Below are positions 1 to 8,901 of a stretch of DNA of 64,000 nt, piece after piece. The position numbers and the translations under genes are program-made. The notes beneath the pieces were generated by a model, which saw only the letters and a list, made by a program, of their open reading frames with translations, was not told the DNA's origin and ran no database searches. The number at the start of each line of letters is the position of its first letter. Position 1 is the first letter of the stretch. Source of the stretch: Bacteroides uniformis (lineage in GTDB: Bacteria > Bacteroidota > Bacteroidia > Bacteroidales > Bacteroidaceae); the NCBI RefSeq assembly GCF_025147485.1, contig NZ_CP102263.1, positions 1,935,501 through 1,999,500 on the forward strand, written 5' to 3'.

Positions 1-1
1 T

Positions 2-3000
2 GTCCATACCCAATACTCTCTTCTGGATGGTCAGGCAAGTGTCAGCAGGCTGGTTGACAAGGCCATGAAGGATGGTATGAAAGGCATTGCCGTGACCGAC
101 CATGGAAATATGTTCGGTATCAAGGAGTTCACCAACTATGTCAACAAGAAGAACAGCGGGCCAAAGGGGGAGATAAAGGACCTCAAGAAAAGGATTGCCG
201 GTATTGAAAGCGGTGAGATAGAGTGTGAAGACAAGGAAGCGGAGATTGCCGATTGTCGTGCCAAGATGGCAGAAGCGGAAAGCAAGCTGTTCAAGCCGAT
301 TGTAGGCTGTGAAATGTATGTGGCCCGCCGAACCATGGATAAGAAGGAGGGGAAGCCGGACCAGAGTGGCTATCACCTGATTGTGCTGGCAAAGAATGAG
401 AAGGGGTATCACAATCTGATAAAACTTGTATCGCATGCCTGGACAAGGGGATACTATATGCGTCCGCGTACAGACCGCAGTGAACTGGAAAAGTACCATG
501 AGGGGCTGATTGTCTGCTCGGCTTGTATCGGTGGCGAGGTTCCTAAGAAGATTATCAATGACCAGCTGGAAGAGGCAGAAGAAGCTGTACGCTGGTATAA
601 GAATCTGTTTGGCGATGATTACTATCTGGAGCTTCAGCGCCATAAAGCCACTGTTCCCCGTGCCAACCACGAAGCCTATCCGCTTCAGCAGAAGGCGAAT
701 GCCAAGTTGCTGGAGCTTGCCCGGAAATATGACATTAAGGTTATCTGCTCCAATGACGTCCACTTTGTGGATGAAGAGAATGCAGAAGCGCACGACCGCC
801 TGATTTGTCTGAGCACGGGTAAAGATCTGGATGACCCTACCCGAATGCTTTATACCAAGCAGGAATGGATGAAGACAAAGGCTGAGATGAACGCCTTGTT
901 TGAGGATGTTCCCGAAGCCTTGTCCAATACCTTGGAGATTTTGGACAAGGTGGAATATTATTCCATCGACCACGCTCCTATTATGCCTACGTTTGCTATT
1001 CCGGAAGATTTCGGAACGGAAGAGGGCTATCGGCAGAAATATACCGAAAAGGACTTATTTGATGAGTTTACCCAGGATGAAAACGGCAAGGTGGTGCTGG
1101 ATGAGGATGCCGCCAATGCCAAGATAAAGCGTCTGGGGGGCTACGACAAGCTGTACCGTATCAAGCTGGAAGCCGACTATCTGGCAAAATTGGCATTCGA
1201 CGGTGCTAAAAAACTGTACGGTGATCCCTTGTCCGACGAGGTGAAGGAACGTCTGGTCTTTGAGCTGTACATCATGAAGACGATGGGTTTCCCGGGATAC
1301 TTCTTGATTGTGCAGGACTTTATCAATGCCGCCCGCACACAGCTGGGCGTTTCGGTAGGACCGGGACGTGGTTCGGCTGCCGGCTCGGCGGTGGCCTATT
1401 GCTTGGGCATCACGAAAATAGACCCGATTCAATACGACCTTCTGTTCGAGCGTTTCTTGAATCCCGACCGTATCTCTTTGCCTGATATCGATGTGGACTT
1501 CGATGATGACGGGCGTGGAGAAGTGCTCCGCTGGGTGACGGAGAAGTACGGGCAAGAGAAGGTGGCGCACATCATTACATATGGCACGATGGCGACCAAG
1601 ATGGCCATCAAGGACGTGGCGCGCGTGCAGAAACTGCCTTTGAGCGAATCGGACCGTCTGTGCAAGCTCGTGCCGGATAAGATTCCCGACAAGAAACTCA
1701 ACCTGCCCAATGCCATTGCCTACGTGCCCGAATTGCAGGCTGCGGAGGCTTCGCCCGATCCCCTGGTGCGCGATACGATGAAATATGCCAAGATGCTGGA
1801 AGGTAATGTACGCGGTACGGGTGTGCATGCCTGCGGTACTATTATTTGCCGTGACGACATCACGGATTGGGTACCCGTCAGCACGGCGGATGATAAGGAG
1901 ACGGGCGAGAAGATGCTCGTTACCCAATACGAAGGTTCCGTCATCGAAGATACGGGACTTATCAAGATGGACTTCCTCGGACTGAAAACCTTGTCCATCA
2001 TTAAGGAAGCCGTTGCCAATGTACGTCTGCACCGCGGCTTGGAACTCGACATCGACAAGATATCCATTTCCGACCCTGCTACCTATAAACTCTATTGCGA
2101 CGGCCGCACCATCGGTACGTTCCAGTTTGAATCGGCCGGTATGCAGAAATATCTGCGTGAGTTGCAACCGAGCACTTTCGAGGATTTGATTGCCATGAAT
2201 GCCCTCTACCGTCCGGGTCCTATGGATTATATCCCCGACTTCATCGACCGTAAGTGGGGACGCAAGCCCATCGAGTATGACATCCCCATCATGGAGAAGT
2301 ATCTGAAGGATACCTACGGCATTACGGTCTACCAGGAGCAGGTCATGCTTCTGTCGCGTTTGCTGGCGGACTTCACCCGTGGTGAGTCCGATGCCTTGCG
2401 TAAGGCGATGGGTAAGAAACTGCGTGACAAGCTGGACCACATGAAGCCGAAATTCATTTCGGGTGGACAAAAGAACGGCCACGACCCGAAAGTGCTTGAG
2501 AAAATCTGGGCCGACTGGGAAAAGTTTGCGTCCTATGCCTTCAACAAGTCACATGCCACTTGCTATTCGTGGGTGGCCTATCAGACGGCTTTCCTCAAGG
2601 CCAACTATCCGGCCGAATACATGGCGGCGGTCATGAGCCGAAGTTTGGCGAATATTACCGATATAACCAAACTGATGGATGAATGCAAGGCAATGGGCAT
2701 CAATACATTGGGGCCGGATGTGAATGAAAGTAACCTGAAGTTCACCGTGAACAAGGAAGGCAATATCCGTTTTGGTCTTGGCGCGGTGAAAGGGGTAGGC
2801 GAGGGTGCTGTGCAGAGCATCATGGAGGAACGCGAGAAGAATGGTCCTTTCAAGGGTATATTTGATTTTGTGCAGCGTGTCAATCTGACAGCCTGCAACA
2901 AGAAGAATCTGGAATGTCTTGCTTTGGCGGGCGGGTTCGACAGCTTCCCGGAGCTGAAGCGAGAGCAGTATTTTGCCGTAAATTCCAAGAACGAGGTCTT

Positions 3001-3775
3001 CCTCGAAACCTTGGTGCGGTATGGTAACCGTTACCAGGCCGACCAGGCTGCGGCTGCAAACTCCTTGTTCGGCGGTGAGAATGTGGTGGATATCGCCACT
3101 CCGGAAATACCGGTAGCGGAACGTTGGAGCGACCTCGACCGTTTGAACCGGGAGCGCGATTTGGTAGGTATCTATCTGTCCGCACACCCGTTGGATGAGT
3201 ATTCCGTAGTTCTGGAGCATGTTTGCAACACTCACATGACAGAGCTGGAAGATAAGACGGCACTTGTGGGACGCGAAATAACAATGGGTGGCATCGTGAC
3301 CGCCGTGCGTCGCGGTATCAGCAAAAATGGAAATCCTTACGGCATAGCCAAGATTGAAGACTATTCCGGTTCGGCAGAGCTTCCTTTCTTCGGAAATGAT
3401 TGGGTGACCTATCAGGGGTATCTGGGTGAACGTACCTTCTTGTTCATCAAAGCCCGTTGCCAGCCCAAGCAATGGCGGCAGGATGAGTTGGAGCTGAAGA
3501 TAACCTCCATGGAACTGTTGCCTGACGTCAAGGAGAAACTGATTGAGAAGATAACCATTCTCATTCCGCTGAGTGTGCTGAACAAGGCTTTGATAACTGA
3601 ACTGGCAGAACTGACCAAGGAACGTCCGGGCAGTACGGAGCTTTATTTCAAAGTCAGAGATGAGGATAGCAAGATGACGGTCGATTTGATTTCCCGTCCC
3701 GTGAAGCTTTCCGTGGGGCGTGAACTGATTACTTATTTAAAAGAGCGTCCGGACCTTGAGTTCAGGATTAATTAG
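2..3775 (+). CDS. dnaE: DNA polymerase III subunit alpha (5' end outside window)
   Basis: Catalytic subunit of the replicative polymerase. The frame is open from base 2 and reads VHTQYSLLDGQ, the start of the PHP domain, so only a few N-terminal residues are missing; the ATG at 65 is internal. The polymerase active-site motif PDIDVDFDD lies at about 1481-1510, just after GPGRGSAAGS. YQEQVM follows near 2330. A helix-hairpin-helix stretch (GLGAVKGVGEGA) lies near 2775 and an OB-fold region near 3270-3520. The PHP part carries a charged insertion (KKRIAGIESGEIECEDKEAE, about 188-247). About 1257 residues are visible, a normal DnaE length. trxA follows on the same strand with its own promoter. 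Confidence 0.97.
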   Translation, partial: VHTQYSLLDGQASVSRLVDKAMKDGMKGIAVTDHGNMFGIKEFTNYVNKKNSGPKGEIKDLKKRIAGIESGEIECEDKEAEIADCRAKMAEAESKLFKPIVGCEMYVARRTMDKKEGKPDQSGYHLIVLAKNEKGYHNLIKLVSHAWTRGYYMRPRTDRSELEKYHEGLIVCSACIGGEVPKKIINDQLEEAEEAVRWYKNLFGDDYYLELQRHKATVPRANHEAYPLQQKANAKLLELARKYDIKVICSNDVHFVDEENAEAHDRLICLSTGKDLDDPTRMLYTKQEWMKTKAEMNALFEDVPEALSNTLEILDKVEYYSIDHAPIMPTFAIPEDFGTEEGYRQKYTEKDLFDEFTQDENGKVVLDEDAANAKIKRLGGYDKLYRIKLEADYLAKLAFDGAKKLYGDPLSDEVKERLVFELYIMKTMGFPGYFLIVQDFINAARTQLGVSVGPGRGSAAGSAVAYCLGITKIDPIQYDLLFERFLNPDRISLPDIDVDFDDDGRGEVLRWVTEKYGQEKVAHIITYGTMATKMAIKDVARVQKLPLSESDRLCKLVPDKIPDKKLNLPNAIAYVPELQAAEASPDPLVRDTMKYAKMLEGNVRGTGVHACGTIICRDDITDWVPVSTADDKETGEKMLVTQYEGSVIEDTGLIKMDFLGLKTLSIIKEAVANVRLHRGLELDIDKISISDPATYKLYCDGRTIGTFQFESAGMQKYLRELQPSTFEDLIAMNALYRPGPMDYIPDFIDRKWGRKPIEYDIPIMEKYLKDTYGITVYQEQVMLLSRLLADFTRGESDALRKAMGKKLRDKLDHMKPKFISGGQKNGHDPKVLEKIWADWEKFASYAFNKSHATCYSWVAYQTAFLKANYPAEYMAAVMSRSLANITDITKLMDECKAMGINTLGPDVNESNLKFTVNKEGNIRFGLGAVKGVGEGAVQSIMEEREKNGPFKGIFDFVQRVNLTACNKKNLECLALAGGFDSFPELKREQYFAVNSKNEVFLETLVRYGNRYQADQAAAANSLFGGENVVDIATPEIPVAERWSDLDRLNRERDLVGIYLSAHPLDEYSVVLEHVCNTHMTELEDKTALVGREITMGGIVTAVRRGISKNGNPYGIAKIEDYSGSAELPFFGNDWVTYQGYLGERTFLFIKARCQPKQWRQDELELKITSMELLPDVKEKLIEKITILIPLSVLNKALITELAELTKERPGSTELYFKVRDEDSKMTVDLISRPVKLSVGRELITYLKERPDLEFRIN

Positions 3776-3835
3776 TTATCTTTGTTGGAAAACGAAGATA
3801 GGCTGCACCTCGGCATAAAAAATGAACAAGTTCAT

Positions 3836-3866
3836 TTTGTTTTGCATTCGGTTTGCACTATCTTTG
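3836..3866 (+). promoter_or_regulatory. Promoter of trxA
   Basis: TTTG at 3836-3839, a 19-bp spacer and TATCTTTG at 3859-3866 match the Bacteroides housekeeping consensus exactly. It lies about 75 bases before the trxA start. Confidence 0.75.
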
Positions 3867-3941
3867 CTTTGAAAGCGAAGGTTGATAAAACGCAATTGAC
3901 AGTAAATTAATAATTATAGTTGACATTTAATATTAAAAGAA

Positions 3942-4256
3942 ATGGCTTTAGAAATTACAGACAGCAATTTTCAAGAAATCCTGGCAGAGGGAAAGCCGGT
4001 CGTTATGGATTTCTGGGCACCTTGGTGCGGCCCTTGTAAGATGGTGGGACCAATCATCGATGAATTGGCTACTGAATATGAAGGAAAGGTGATTATTGGC
4101 AAATGTGACGTGGATGAGAACGGTGATGTGGCTGCCGAATATGGTATACGCAACATCCCTACAGTCTTGTTCTTCAAGAATGGAGAGCTGGTGGACAAGC
4201 AGGTAGGTTCTGCTCCGAAATCTGCTTACGTGGCCAAGATAGAAGCGATATTATAA
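3942..4256 (+). CDS. trxA: Thioredoxin
   Basis: Small cytoplasmic thiol-disulfide oxidoreductase of 104 residues. The active site is W28-C-G-P-C-K33, preceded by DFWAP, and the cis-proline loop NIPTV is present. It is a single domain of standard length with no signal peptide, so it is the cytosolic type rather than a periplasmic TlpA/ResA-like protein. It has its own strong promoter upstream and is followed after about 110 bases by a small acidic hypothetical gene on the same strand; a shared terminator lies after that gene. Confidence 0.96.
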   Translation: MALEITDSNFQEILAEGKPVVMDFWAPWCGPCKMVGPIIDELATEYEGKVIIGKCDVDENGDVAAEYGIRNIPTVLFFKNGELVDKQVGSAPKSAYVAKIEAIL

Positions 4257-4259
4257 GGT

Positions 4260-4335
4260 ACTATTTGACGATTTACGATTTACCCTTTCGGCATCATGGC
4301 GCAGCTAAATAGTAAATAGTAAATCGTCAAATAGT
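4260..4335. repeat. 17-bp inverted repeat between trxA and the next gene
   Basis: ACTATTTGACGATTTAC at 4260-4276 is the exact reverse complement of 4319-4335. The 42-bp loop makes it a long-range stem rather than a compact terminator. It could partly separate trxA from the downstream gene. Confidence 0.6.
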
Positions 4336-4367
4336 CAATAACATTAACCCTTTAAGCAATAGTAAGT

Positions 4368-4700
4368 ATGGGAATGGAAGACGATTTTTTGCAGAATGAT
4401 GTCGATGATGAAAAGACCATCGAGTACATCAAGAATTATTTGCCGCAGGAGTTGAAAGAGAAGTTCTCTGACGACGAGTTCTATTATTTTCTCGATTTGA
4501 TTGACGAGTACTATTCCGAGAGCGGCATCCTTGATGCGCAGCCGGATGCGGATGGGTACATCGAGATTGATTTGGGGAAAATCGTGGACTATATTGTCAA
4601 GGAAGCCCATAAGGATGAGATGGGTGACTATGATCCGGAAGAAATCCTTTTCATCGTACAAGGTGAGATGGAATATACGGAATCTTTGGACGAAGAATAG
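4368..4700 (+). CDS. Acidic hypothetical protein
   Basis: 110 residues, strongly acidic, with many Asp and Glu and no signal peptide or membrane segment. No catalytic motif is visible. It sits between trxA and a good intrinsic terminator, so it probably shares the trxA transcript. I do not recognise the family beyond a conserved-looking Bacteroides hypothetical. The start is taken at the first ATG (4368); a second ATG at 4374 is possible. Confidence 0.8.
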   Translation: MGMEDDFLQNDVDDEKTIEYIKNYLPQELKEKFSDDEFYYFLDLIDEYYSESGILDAQPDADGYIEIDLGKIVDYIVKEAHKDEMGDYDPEEILFIVQGEMEYTESLDEE

Positions 4701-4719
4701 TCTGTATCAAAAGTATAGG

Positions 4720-4757
4720 AAAATCGCGGATGAGCATGGCTTCATCCGCGATTTTTT
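4720..4757 (+). terminator. Intrinsic terminator after the trxA unit
   Basis: A 14-bp stem (4720-4733 with 4742-4755, GC core ATCGCGGATGA) with an 8-nt loop runs into a T tract. It ends the plus-strand trxA unit and faces the convergent Imm17-like gene. Confidence 0.85.
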
Positions 4758-4761
4758 GTTT

Positions 4762-4980
4762 TTATGTAGCCGGTGGCGTATTCAGAAAAAAGAAGATGGA
4801 CGTGCCGATGAGGATGACACCCAATACGCCGTAGAACAGGCGGGCTTGTCGCCGCCCTACATTTTGTACGATAAACTGGGTGTTTCGGGCAGTAAAGAAC
4901 CAGTTCCAGTCCAATATGGCTGCCAGCAAGGCGATGATGCCTGCGACGGCAAAAATCCCTTGAACGATGTATTGGCTCAT
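4762..4980 (-). CDS. Imm17-like small membrane protein
   Basis: 72 residues with two hydrophobic segments (about 8-25 and 49-66) around a polar loop (ARNTQFIVQNVGRRQAR). The pattern resembles the Imm17 family, predicted immunity proteins of polymorphic toxin systems. No toxin gene is present beside it. It is the last gene of a minus-strand cluster with tsaE 47 bases upstream, so here it is more likely a housekeeping-linked orphan. The family call rests on recalled resemblance; function is unknown. Confidence 0.65.
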   Translation of the reverse strand: MSQYIVQGIFAVAGIIALLAAILDWNWFFTARNTQFIVQNVGRRQARLFYGVLGVILIGTSIFFFLNTPPAT

Positions 4981-5027
4981 GGAGAACTAAAAATTATAAA
5001 TTAAAAATTAAAAAGAGGGGGGAGGGG

Positions 5028-5453
5028 TTATTCAAAGTCTTCCAGGGTGACTTTCCGCTCTCCGTTCTCTATTTCCTCAATGGTCACTTTGATGGTATTA
5101 CCCGGCAGAAGCTCCTCTACCAGCTCCGGCCATTCTATGAAGCAGAGGGCGCCGCTGTAGAAGTAATCTTCGTACCCCATGTCATACACTTCTTCCAGCT
5201 TCTTGATGCGGTAGAAGTCAAAATGGTAAATCAGTTCGCCGGCAGTGTCGGAACGGTATTCGTTAACAATGGCGAAGGTAGGGGAGGTGATGACGTCGGA
5301 AACGCCCAATTCCTCGCAAACGGCTTTGATGAAAGTCGTCTTGCCCGCCCCCATTTTTCCATAGAGGGCGAAGACGGTATTGTCACCCATTTCAGCGATG
5401 AACTGGCGGGCGGCTTCGTGAATCTGGTCTAATGACTGAATTTTGATTTCCAT
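5028..5453 (-). CDS. tsaE: tRNA threonylcarbamoyladenosine biosynthesis ATPase TsaE
   Basis: ATPase needed with TsaB and TsaD to make the t6A modification at position 37 of ANN-decoding tRNAs. The P-loop G32-KMGAGKTT lies near the N-terminus, followed by [10 protein letters not shown] and HFDFYRI, both typical of the family. The start MEIKIQ (5453) is chosen; the open frame reaches 5561 but the extra 36 residues overlap the upstream permease gene and do not look like protein. Length 141 residues is normal. The stop of the upstream permease gene lies 13 bases away. Confidence 0.93.
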   Translation of the reverse strand: MEIKIQSLDQIHEAARQFIAEMGDNTVFALYGKMGAGKTTFIKAVCEELGVSDVITSPTFAIVNEYRSDTAGELIYHFDFYRIKKLEEVYDMGYEDYFYSGALCFIEWPELVEELLPGNTIKVTIEEIENGERKVTLEDFE

Positions 5454-5466
5454 TGTGTCTTTTGAT

Positions 5467-6279
5467 TTAGCGTTGCAAATATAGCCAAAAACTTTTTCCC
5501 GTCTTGCAAATGGCATAGATAATGATGGAAAAGAATATAATGGATGCACCCGAGGGGACATTCAAGTAGAAAGAAATCATCAGCCCGCCCAGGCAACTGA
5601 GGTAACCGATGCCGATGGAAAGCCAGATGATGCGGTGGAACCGGTGCGAGAACAAGTTGGCGGTCATCTGCGGAACGGTGAGCAGTGAAATAACCAGCAC
5701 GATGCCCACCATGCGCAGGCATGCCACGATGGTCAGCGCAATGAACATCATCAGTACATATTCGAATACCTGCACCGGAATACCTTGCGAGCGAGCAAAC
5801 TCCCGGTCGAAAGCCACGTAGATGATGGGATGGAGATACAGCGCGAAAAACAGTATCAGCAGGACGGCGAGCCCTCCCAATAGAGCGATGTCGCTCCAGG
5901 TAATCGTGAGAATGTTGCCGAAGAGATAGGCGGACAAGTCGGGGGCGAATCCCGGCGAGAGGAAAGTGAACATGATGCCCAGTGCCATGCCCAATGTCCA
6001 GAATACGGCAATGGCAGAGTCTTCCCGCATATCCTTCCGTTTGCTGAGCCACTCTACACCGAAAGCGGACAAGACTGCAAACAAGGCTGCCGACAGAATG
6101 GGGGAAATGCCGGTATACAATCCCAGACCGATACCGCCAAAAGATGCATGCGTCAATCCGCCGCTGATGAACACTAGTCTCCGGGTAACGATGTACGTGC
6201 CTATCAGCCCGCAAGCAATGCTTGCCAGCAGACTGCCGATGAGGGCATGTTGGAAAAAAGTGTATTGCAGTAGCTCCAT
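5467..6279 (-). CDS. Metal ABC transporter permease (ZnuB/MntB type)
   Basis: Inner-membrane permease of a zinc/manganese-type ABC importer (ABC-3 family). The 270 residues form about eight hydrophobic segments. The N-terminal [21 protein letters not shown] motif region is typical of the family. The ATPase and the metal-binding protein are not in the window, so the partners must be encoded elsewhere. It sits between a hypothetical membrane-anchored protein and tsaE on the same strand with short gaps, consistent with co-transcription. The exact metal cannot be told from sequence. Confidence 0.9.
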   Translation of the reverse strand: MELLQYTFFQHALIGSLLASIACGLIGTYIVTRRLVFISGGLTHASFGGIGLGLYTGISPILSAALFAVLSAFGVEWLSKRKDMREDSAIAVFWTLGMALGIMFTFLSPGFAPDLSAYLFGNILTITWSDIALLGGLAVLLILFFALYLHPIIYVAFDREFARSQGIPVQVFEYVLMMFIALTIVACLRMVGIVLVISLLTVPQMTANLFSHRFHRIIWLSIGIGYLSCLGGLMISFYLNVPSGASIIFFSIIIYAICKTGKSFWLYLQR

Positions 6280-6329
6280 TTATTCAATTAAAAATTAAGA
6301 ATTAAAAATTAAAAGTTGGATGTGGAGTG

Positions 6330-6782
6330 TTAGGAATGGGGGGTGAGACGGCGTTCGCCGATGATGAGGAACACTTCATCCTTGATGTTGTCCGGCAAGG
6401 CTATGCCACGCAGTTGCAGGCTGCGTACCCATCCGGCTACGTCCGTGTCTTGCATGGTGTAGAACACGTCGCGGAACTCGTCTTCCTGCTCGGGAGTATA
6501 GGCATCGGGAGCGGTGCCGATGTATTTGTCCAGTTCCTCGTCATCGTAATATTCAATTTGTTTGCTGACGGCTGCCAGTAAGCTGTCACGTTCGCAGATT
6601 TCATGCTGTCCGCAGCATTCGGAATTCACTTCCTGCACTTCGGGCATGGCGTCCAGTTCGCCGCGGTCTATCTTCTTCTGCAGTTTCCGGTTGCGTATAA
6701 TTCCGGCTGTGGCTGCCACGAGGGCAAGGACAATCAGGCTAATAATCAATATCCACATGGGCTTCCTTTTCTTGAAAAACAT
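6330..6782 (-). CDS. Membrane-anchored hypothetical protein
   Basis: 150 residues. A basic start (FFKKRKP) is followed by one transmembrane helix (about 9-29) and a soluble acidic domain with an ECCGQHEIC cysteine cluster near 54-63. No catalytic motif is recognised; the cysteines could bind metal or form disulfides. It is the first gene of the minus-strand cluster with the metal permease and tsaE, and a consensus promoter lies just upstream. Confidence 0.8.
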   Translation of the reverse strand: MFFKKRKPMWILIISLIVLALVAATAGIIRNRKLQKKIDRGELDAMPEVQEVNSECCGQHEICERDSLLAAVSKQIEYYDDEELDKYIGTAPDAYTPEQEDEFRDVFYTMQDTDVAGWVRSLQLRGIALPDNIKDEVFLIIGERRLTPHS

Positions 6783-6801
6783 GTTCCATTAATAGAACGG
6801 A

Positions 6802-6832
6802 CAAAGATACACATTGTTTTGTACACGACAAA
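6802..6832 (-). promoter_or_regulatory. Promoter of the 6330-4762 minus-strand cluster
   Basis: On the minus strand, TTTG (6832-6829), a 19-bp spacer and TATCTTTG (6809-6802) match the Bacteroides consensus, about 20 bases before the ATG at 6782. Confidence 0.75.
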
Positions 6833-6926
6833 ATAATGAGTCAGATTGCAGGTAGGCAGATTACTTCCACCCGACGCAGGCATTACTTGCCTGGAACGCA
6901 GTATAAAACTACTTTGGATGCATCCT

Positions 6927-7020
6927 AATCTTAGAATGTATCCTTTATTCCTAAGAATAAAGGTTATATTCTTAAGAATAAAGGCTGTATTTCTAAGAAT
7001 AAAAGCTTTATTCTAAGATT
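6927..7020. repeat. Clustered short palindromes after aroA
   Basis: AATCTTAGAAT (6927-6937) and its reverse complement (7010-7020) flank several TTATTCTTAAGAATAA-like palindromes, for example 6942-6963 and 6967-6980. The right outer arm covers the aroA stop codon. It probably acts as a transcript end or mRNA stabiliser for aroA; a terminator role is inferred. Confidence 0.7.
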
Positions 7021-8329
7021 GCATTGCATCTTGGCAGACTTTAAATCCCGCCTTTTGCAAGTCTTCCCAGTAAGCAGGGTAAGATTTGGTAACGACCTGT
7101 GGTTCATTTATCCGTATTTGGGGCAGTACAAGGCAGGCGGGGGCAAATGCCATGGCCATACGGTGGTCTTCGTAGGTGGCGATGACGGGGTCAGCGTCTG
7201 CCGGGCAGCGTTCGCCATCCCACAACAAGATGCTGTCTTGCTCGGAGCGCACGACGTAACCCAGTTTGCGCAGTTCCGTAATGAGGGCGGTGATACGGTC
7301 GGTCTCCTTTATTTTGAGGCTTTGCAGTCCGGTGAAGCGGAAAGGGATGTCCATCAAGCAGCAGGTGACGACAAAGGTCTGCGCCAGGTCCGGGATGTCC
7401 ACCATGTCTTCGTCGAGACGGGTGGCGGGAGTACCCTTCCGGGTCAGTTTTACTCCCCGGTCTGTATATTCGGTATGGACGCCGAGGCGGGTAAAGACTT
7501 CCGCGCCGCGGCTGTCGCCTTGATAGCTGTGGGCGAAGAGACCGAGCAGTTCGATTTCTGCCGTGTGCGCTTCTTCCTTCGTGCTGTCTTCACTTTCTTT
7601 TGCGCTACTTCTGTCTCCCCCTTTTATTTTTTCATTTTTAATTCCTTCTATTGCCATCATCTGATACCAGTAAGAGGCGGCGCTCCAATCGCTTTCTACG
7701 GTGAAAGGGGTATCCGTGTATCCGCCGGGGCTGACGGTGATGCAATCTTCGGAGACCCAGTCGGCTTGGGCGCCGAAGTCGCGCATCAGTTGCAGGGTCA
7801 GGTTGATGTAGGGGCGGGAGATGATGTCACCCGTCAAGTGCAGGCGCAGGCCTTTGGGAAGGACGGTACCAATCATCAGCAGGGCGGATATGTATTGTGA
7901 GCTGACATTGCCGGCGAGGGATATTTCGCTGCCGGTCAGTTCTGTTCCGGTGATGCGCAAGGGAGGGAACCCTTCGTTTCCGACGTATTCTATGCGGGCG
8001 CCGAGCTCTCGCAGGGCGTCTACCAGTATGCGGATGGGGCGTTGCTGCATGCGTTGCGTACCGGTGATGATTCGGGTGCCAGGAGTTACGCTGAGGTAGG
8101 CGGTGAGGAAACGCATGGCGGTGCCGGCGGCAAGGATATCTATATGTCCGGGATTTCCGTCGAGGGCGCGAGTCATCACTATGGTGTCGTCACAATCGCT
8201 CAGATTGCGGGGCAGGATATTGCCGTGGGCAAGGGAGTGGAGGATGAGTGCCCGGTTACTGATACTTTTGGATGCCGGGAGCTGTATGGCTGCGTGCAGT
8301 GAGGCAGGAGCGGAAACGGTATATCGCAT
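7013..8329 (-). CDS. aroA: 3-phosphoshikimate 1-carboxyvinyltransferase (EPSP synthase)
   Basis: Joins shikimate-3-phosphate and phosphoenolpyruvate in the shikimate pathway. The start MRYTV (8329) is chosen over the longer open frame because substrate-binding LPASKSISNRALIL then falls at residues 17-30, as expected. Later motifs include SSQYISALLM, ESDWSAASYWY and YEDHRMAMAFAP. Length is 438 residues. A hydrophilic Lys/Glu/Ser-rich segment of about 25 residues (NEKIKGG...KEEAHTAE, near 7555-7650) interrupts the region between SYWYQMMA and IELLGLF and looks like an in-frame insertion. The catalytic parts are intact. Confidence 0.95.
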   Translation of the reverse strand: MRYTVSAPASLHAAIQLPASKSISNRALILHSLAHGNILPRNLSDCDDTIVMTRALDGNPGHIDILAAGTAMRFLTAYLSVTPGTRIITGTQRMQQRPIRILVDALRELGARIEYVGNEGFPPLRITGTELTGSEISLAGNVSSQYISALLMIGTVLPKGLRLHLTGDIISRPYINLTLQLMRDFGAQADWVSEDCITVSPGGYTDTPFTVESDWSAASYWYQMMAIEGIKNEKIKGGDRSSAKESEDSTKEEAHTAEIELLGLFAHSYQGDSRGAEVFTRLGVHTEYTDRGVKLTRKGTPATRLDEDMVDIPDLAQTFVVTCCLMDIPFRFTGLQSLKIKETDRITALITELRKLGYVVRSEQDSILLWDGERCPADADPVIATYEDHRMAMAFAPACLVLPQIRINEPQVVTKSYPAYWEDLQKAGFKVCQDAMQS

Positions 8330-8446
8330 GGTCGTATTTGTTAAGTTACGGTGGTAAGGAGTTTTTTTATTGTCACTGCAAAAGTAGGATAAATCTTTGG
8401 GAAATGGAAAAAAGGAAACTTGTTTCTGTGGTTTCAATCTTTCGTT

Positions 8447-8454
8447 TATCTTTG
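8447..8454 (+). promoter_or_regulatory. -7 box before the DUF2721 gene
   Basis: TATCTTTG fits the Bacteroides -7 element; no clear TTTG box lies at the right distance. The start codon follows about 50 bases later. Confidence 0.5.
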
Positions 8455-8506
8455 CGGAGGTAAGTCCTGCTATCGGGACGGATAGATATAATTAAGCATC
8501 ATTCTT

Positions 8507-8896
8507 ATGGAAATAGATTTAACCACCCCCGCCTTGCTGTTTTCGGCCATATCGCTGATTATGCTGGCCTATACCAACCGTTTCTTGTCCTATGCCCAAC
8601 TGGTGCGCACCTTGAAGGAACAGTACATGGAGAACCCGTCTTCGGTGAAGGCGGCGCAGATTGCCAACCTGAGGAAGCGGCTCTACCTGACGCGTGCCAT
8701 GCAGGTGGCGGGCATCGGCAGCCTGCTGCTGTGCGTGGTCAGCATGTTCTTTGTCTATATCCGTCTCCATCTGCTTTCGGCCTATATCTTCGGTTTGGCG
8801 CTGATATTGCTGATTATTTCGCTGGCCATATCGGTGTACGAAATATATATATCGGTGAAGTCTTTGGAGATACATCTCAACGATATGCACGAGTAG
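8507..8896 (+). CDS. DUF2721 family membrane protein
   Basis: 129 residues with three hydrophobic segments (about 7-24, 66-85 and 89-112) separated by a basic cytoplasmic stretch (AAQIANLRKRLYLTRAMQ). This layout fits the DUF2721 family of small inner-membrane proteins of unknown role. The gene stands alone on the plus strand between aroA and pabC, both on the minus strand, and ends only 6 bases from the convergent pabC stop. Confidence 0.8.
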   Translation: MEIDLTTPALLFSAISLIMLAYTNRFLSYAQLVRTLKEQYMENPSSVKAAQIANLRKRLYLTRAMQVAGIGSLLLCVVSMFFVYIRLHLLSAYIFGLALILLIISLAISVYEIYISVKSLEIHLNDMHE

Positions 8897-8901
8897 AGGC
8901 T

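Noticed and set aside
1055..2482. 475-codon open frame antisense to dnaE
   Set aside because: It lies wholly inside dnaE, shows no domain and reflects codon bias on the opposite strand.
5454..5561. N-terminal extension of TsaE
   Set aside because: It overlaps the permease gene end, and the P-loop position fits the start at 5453.
6927..7020. Possible CRISPR-like array
   Set aside because: The repeats are short palindromes with no unique spacers of equal length and no cas genes.
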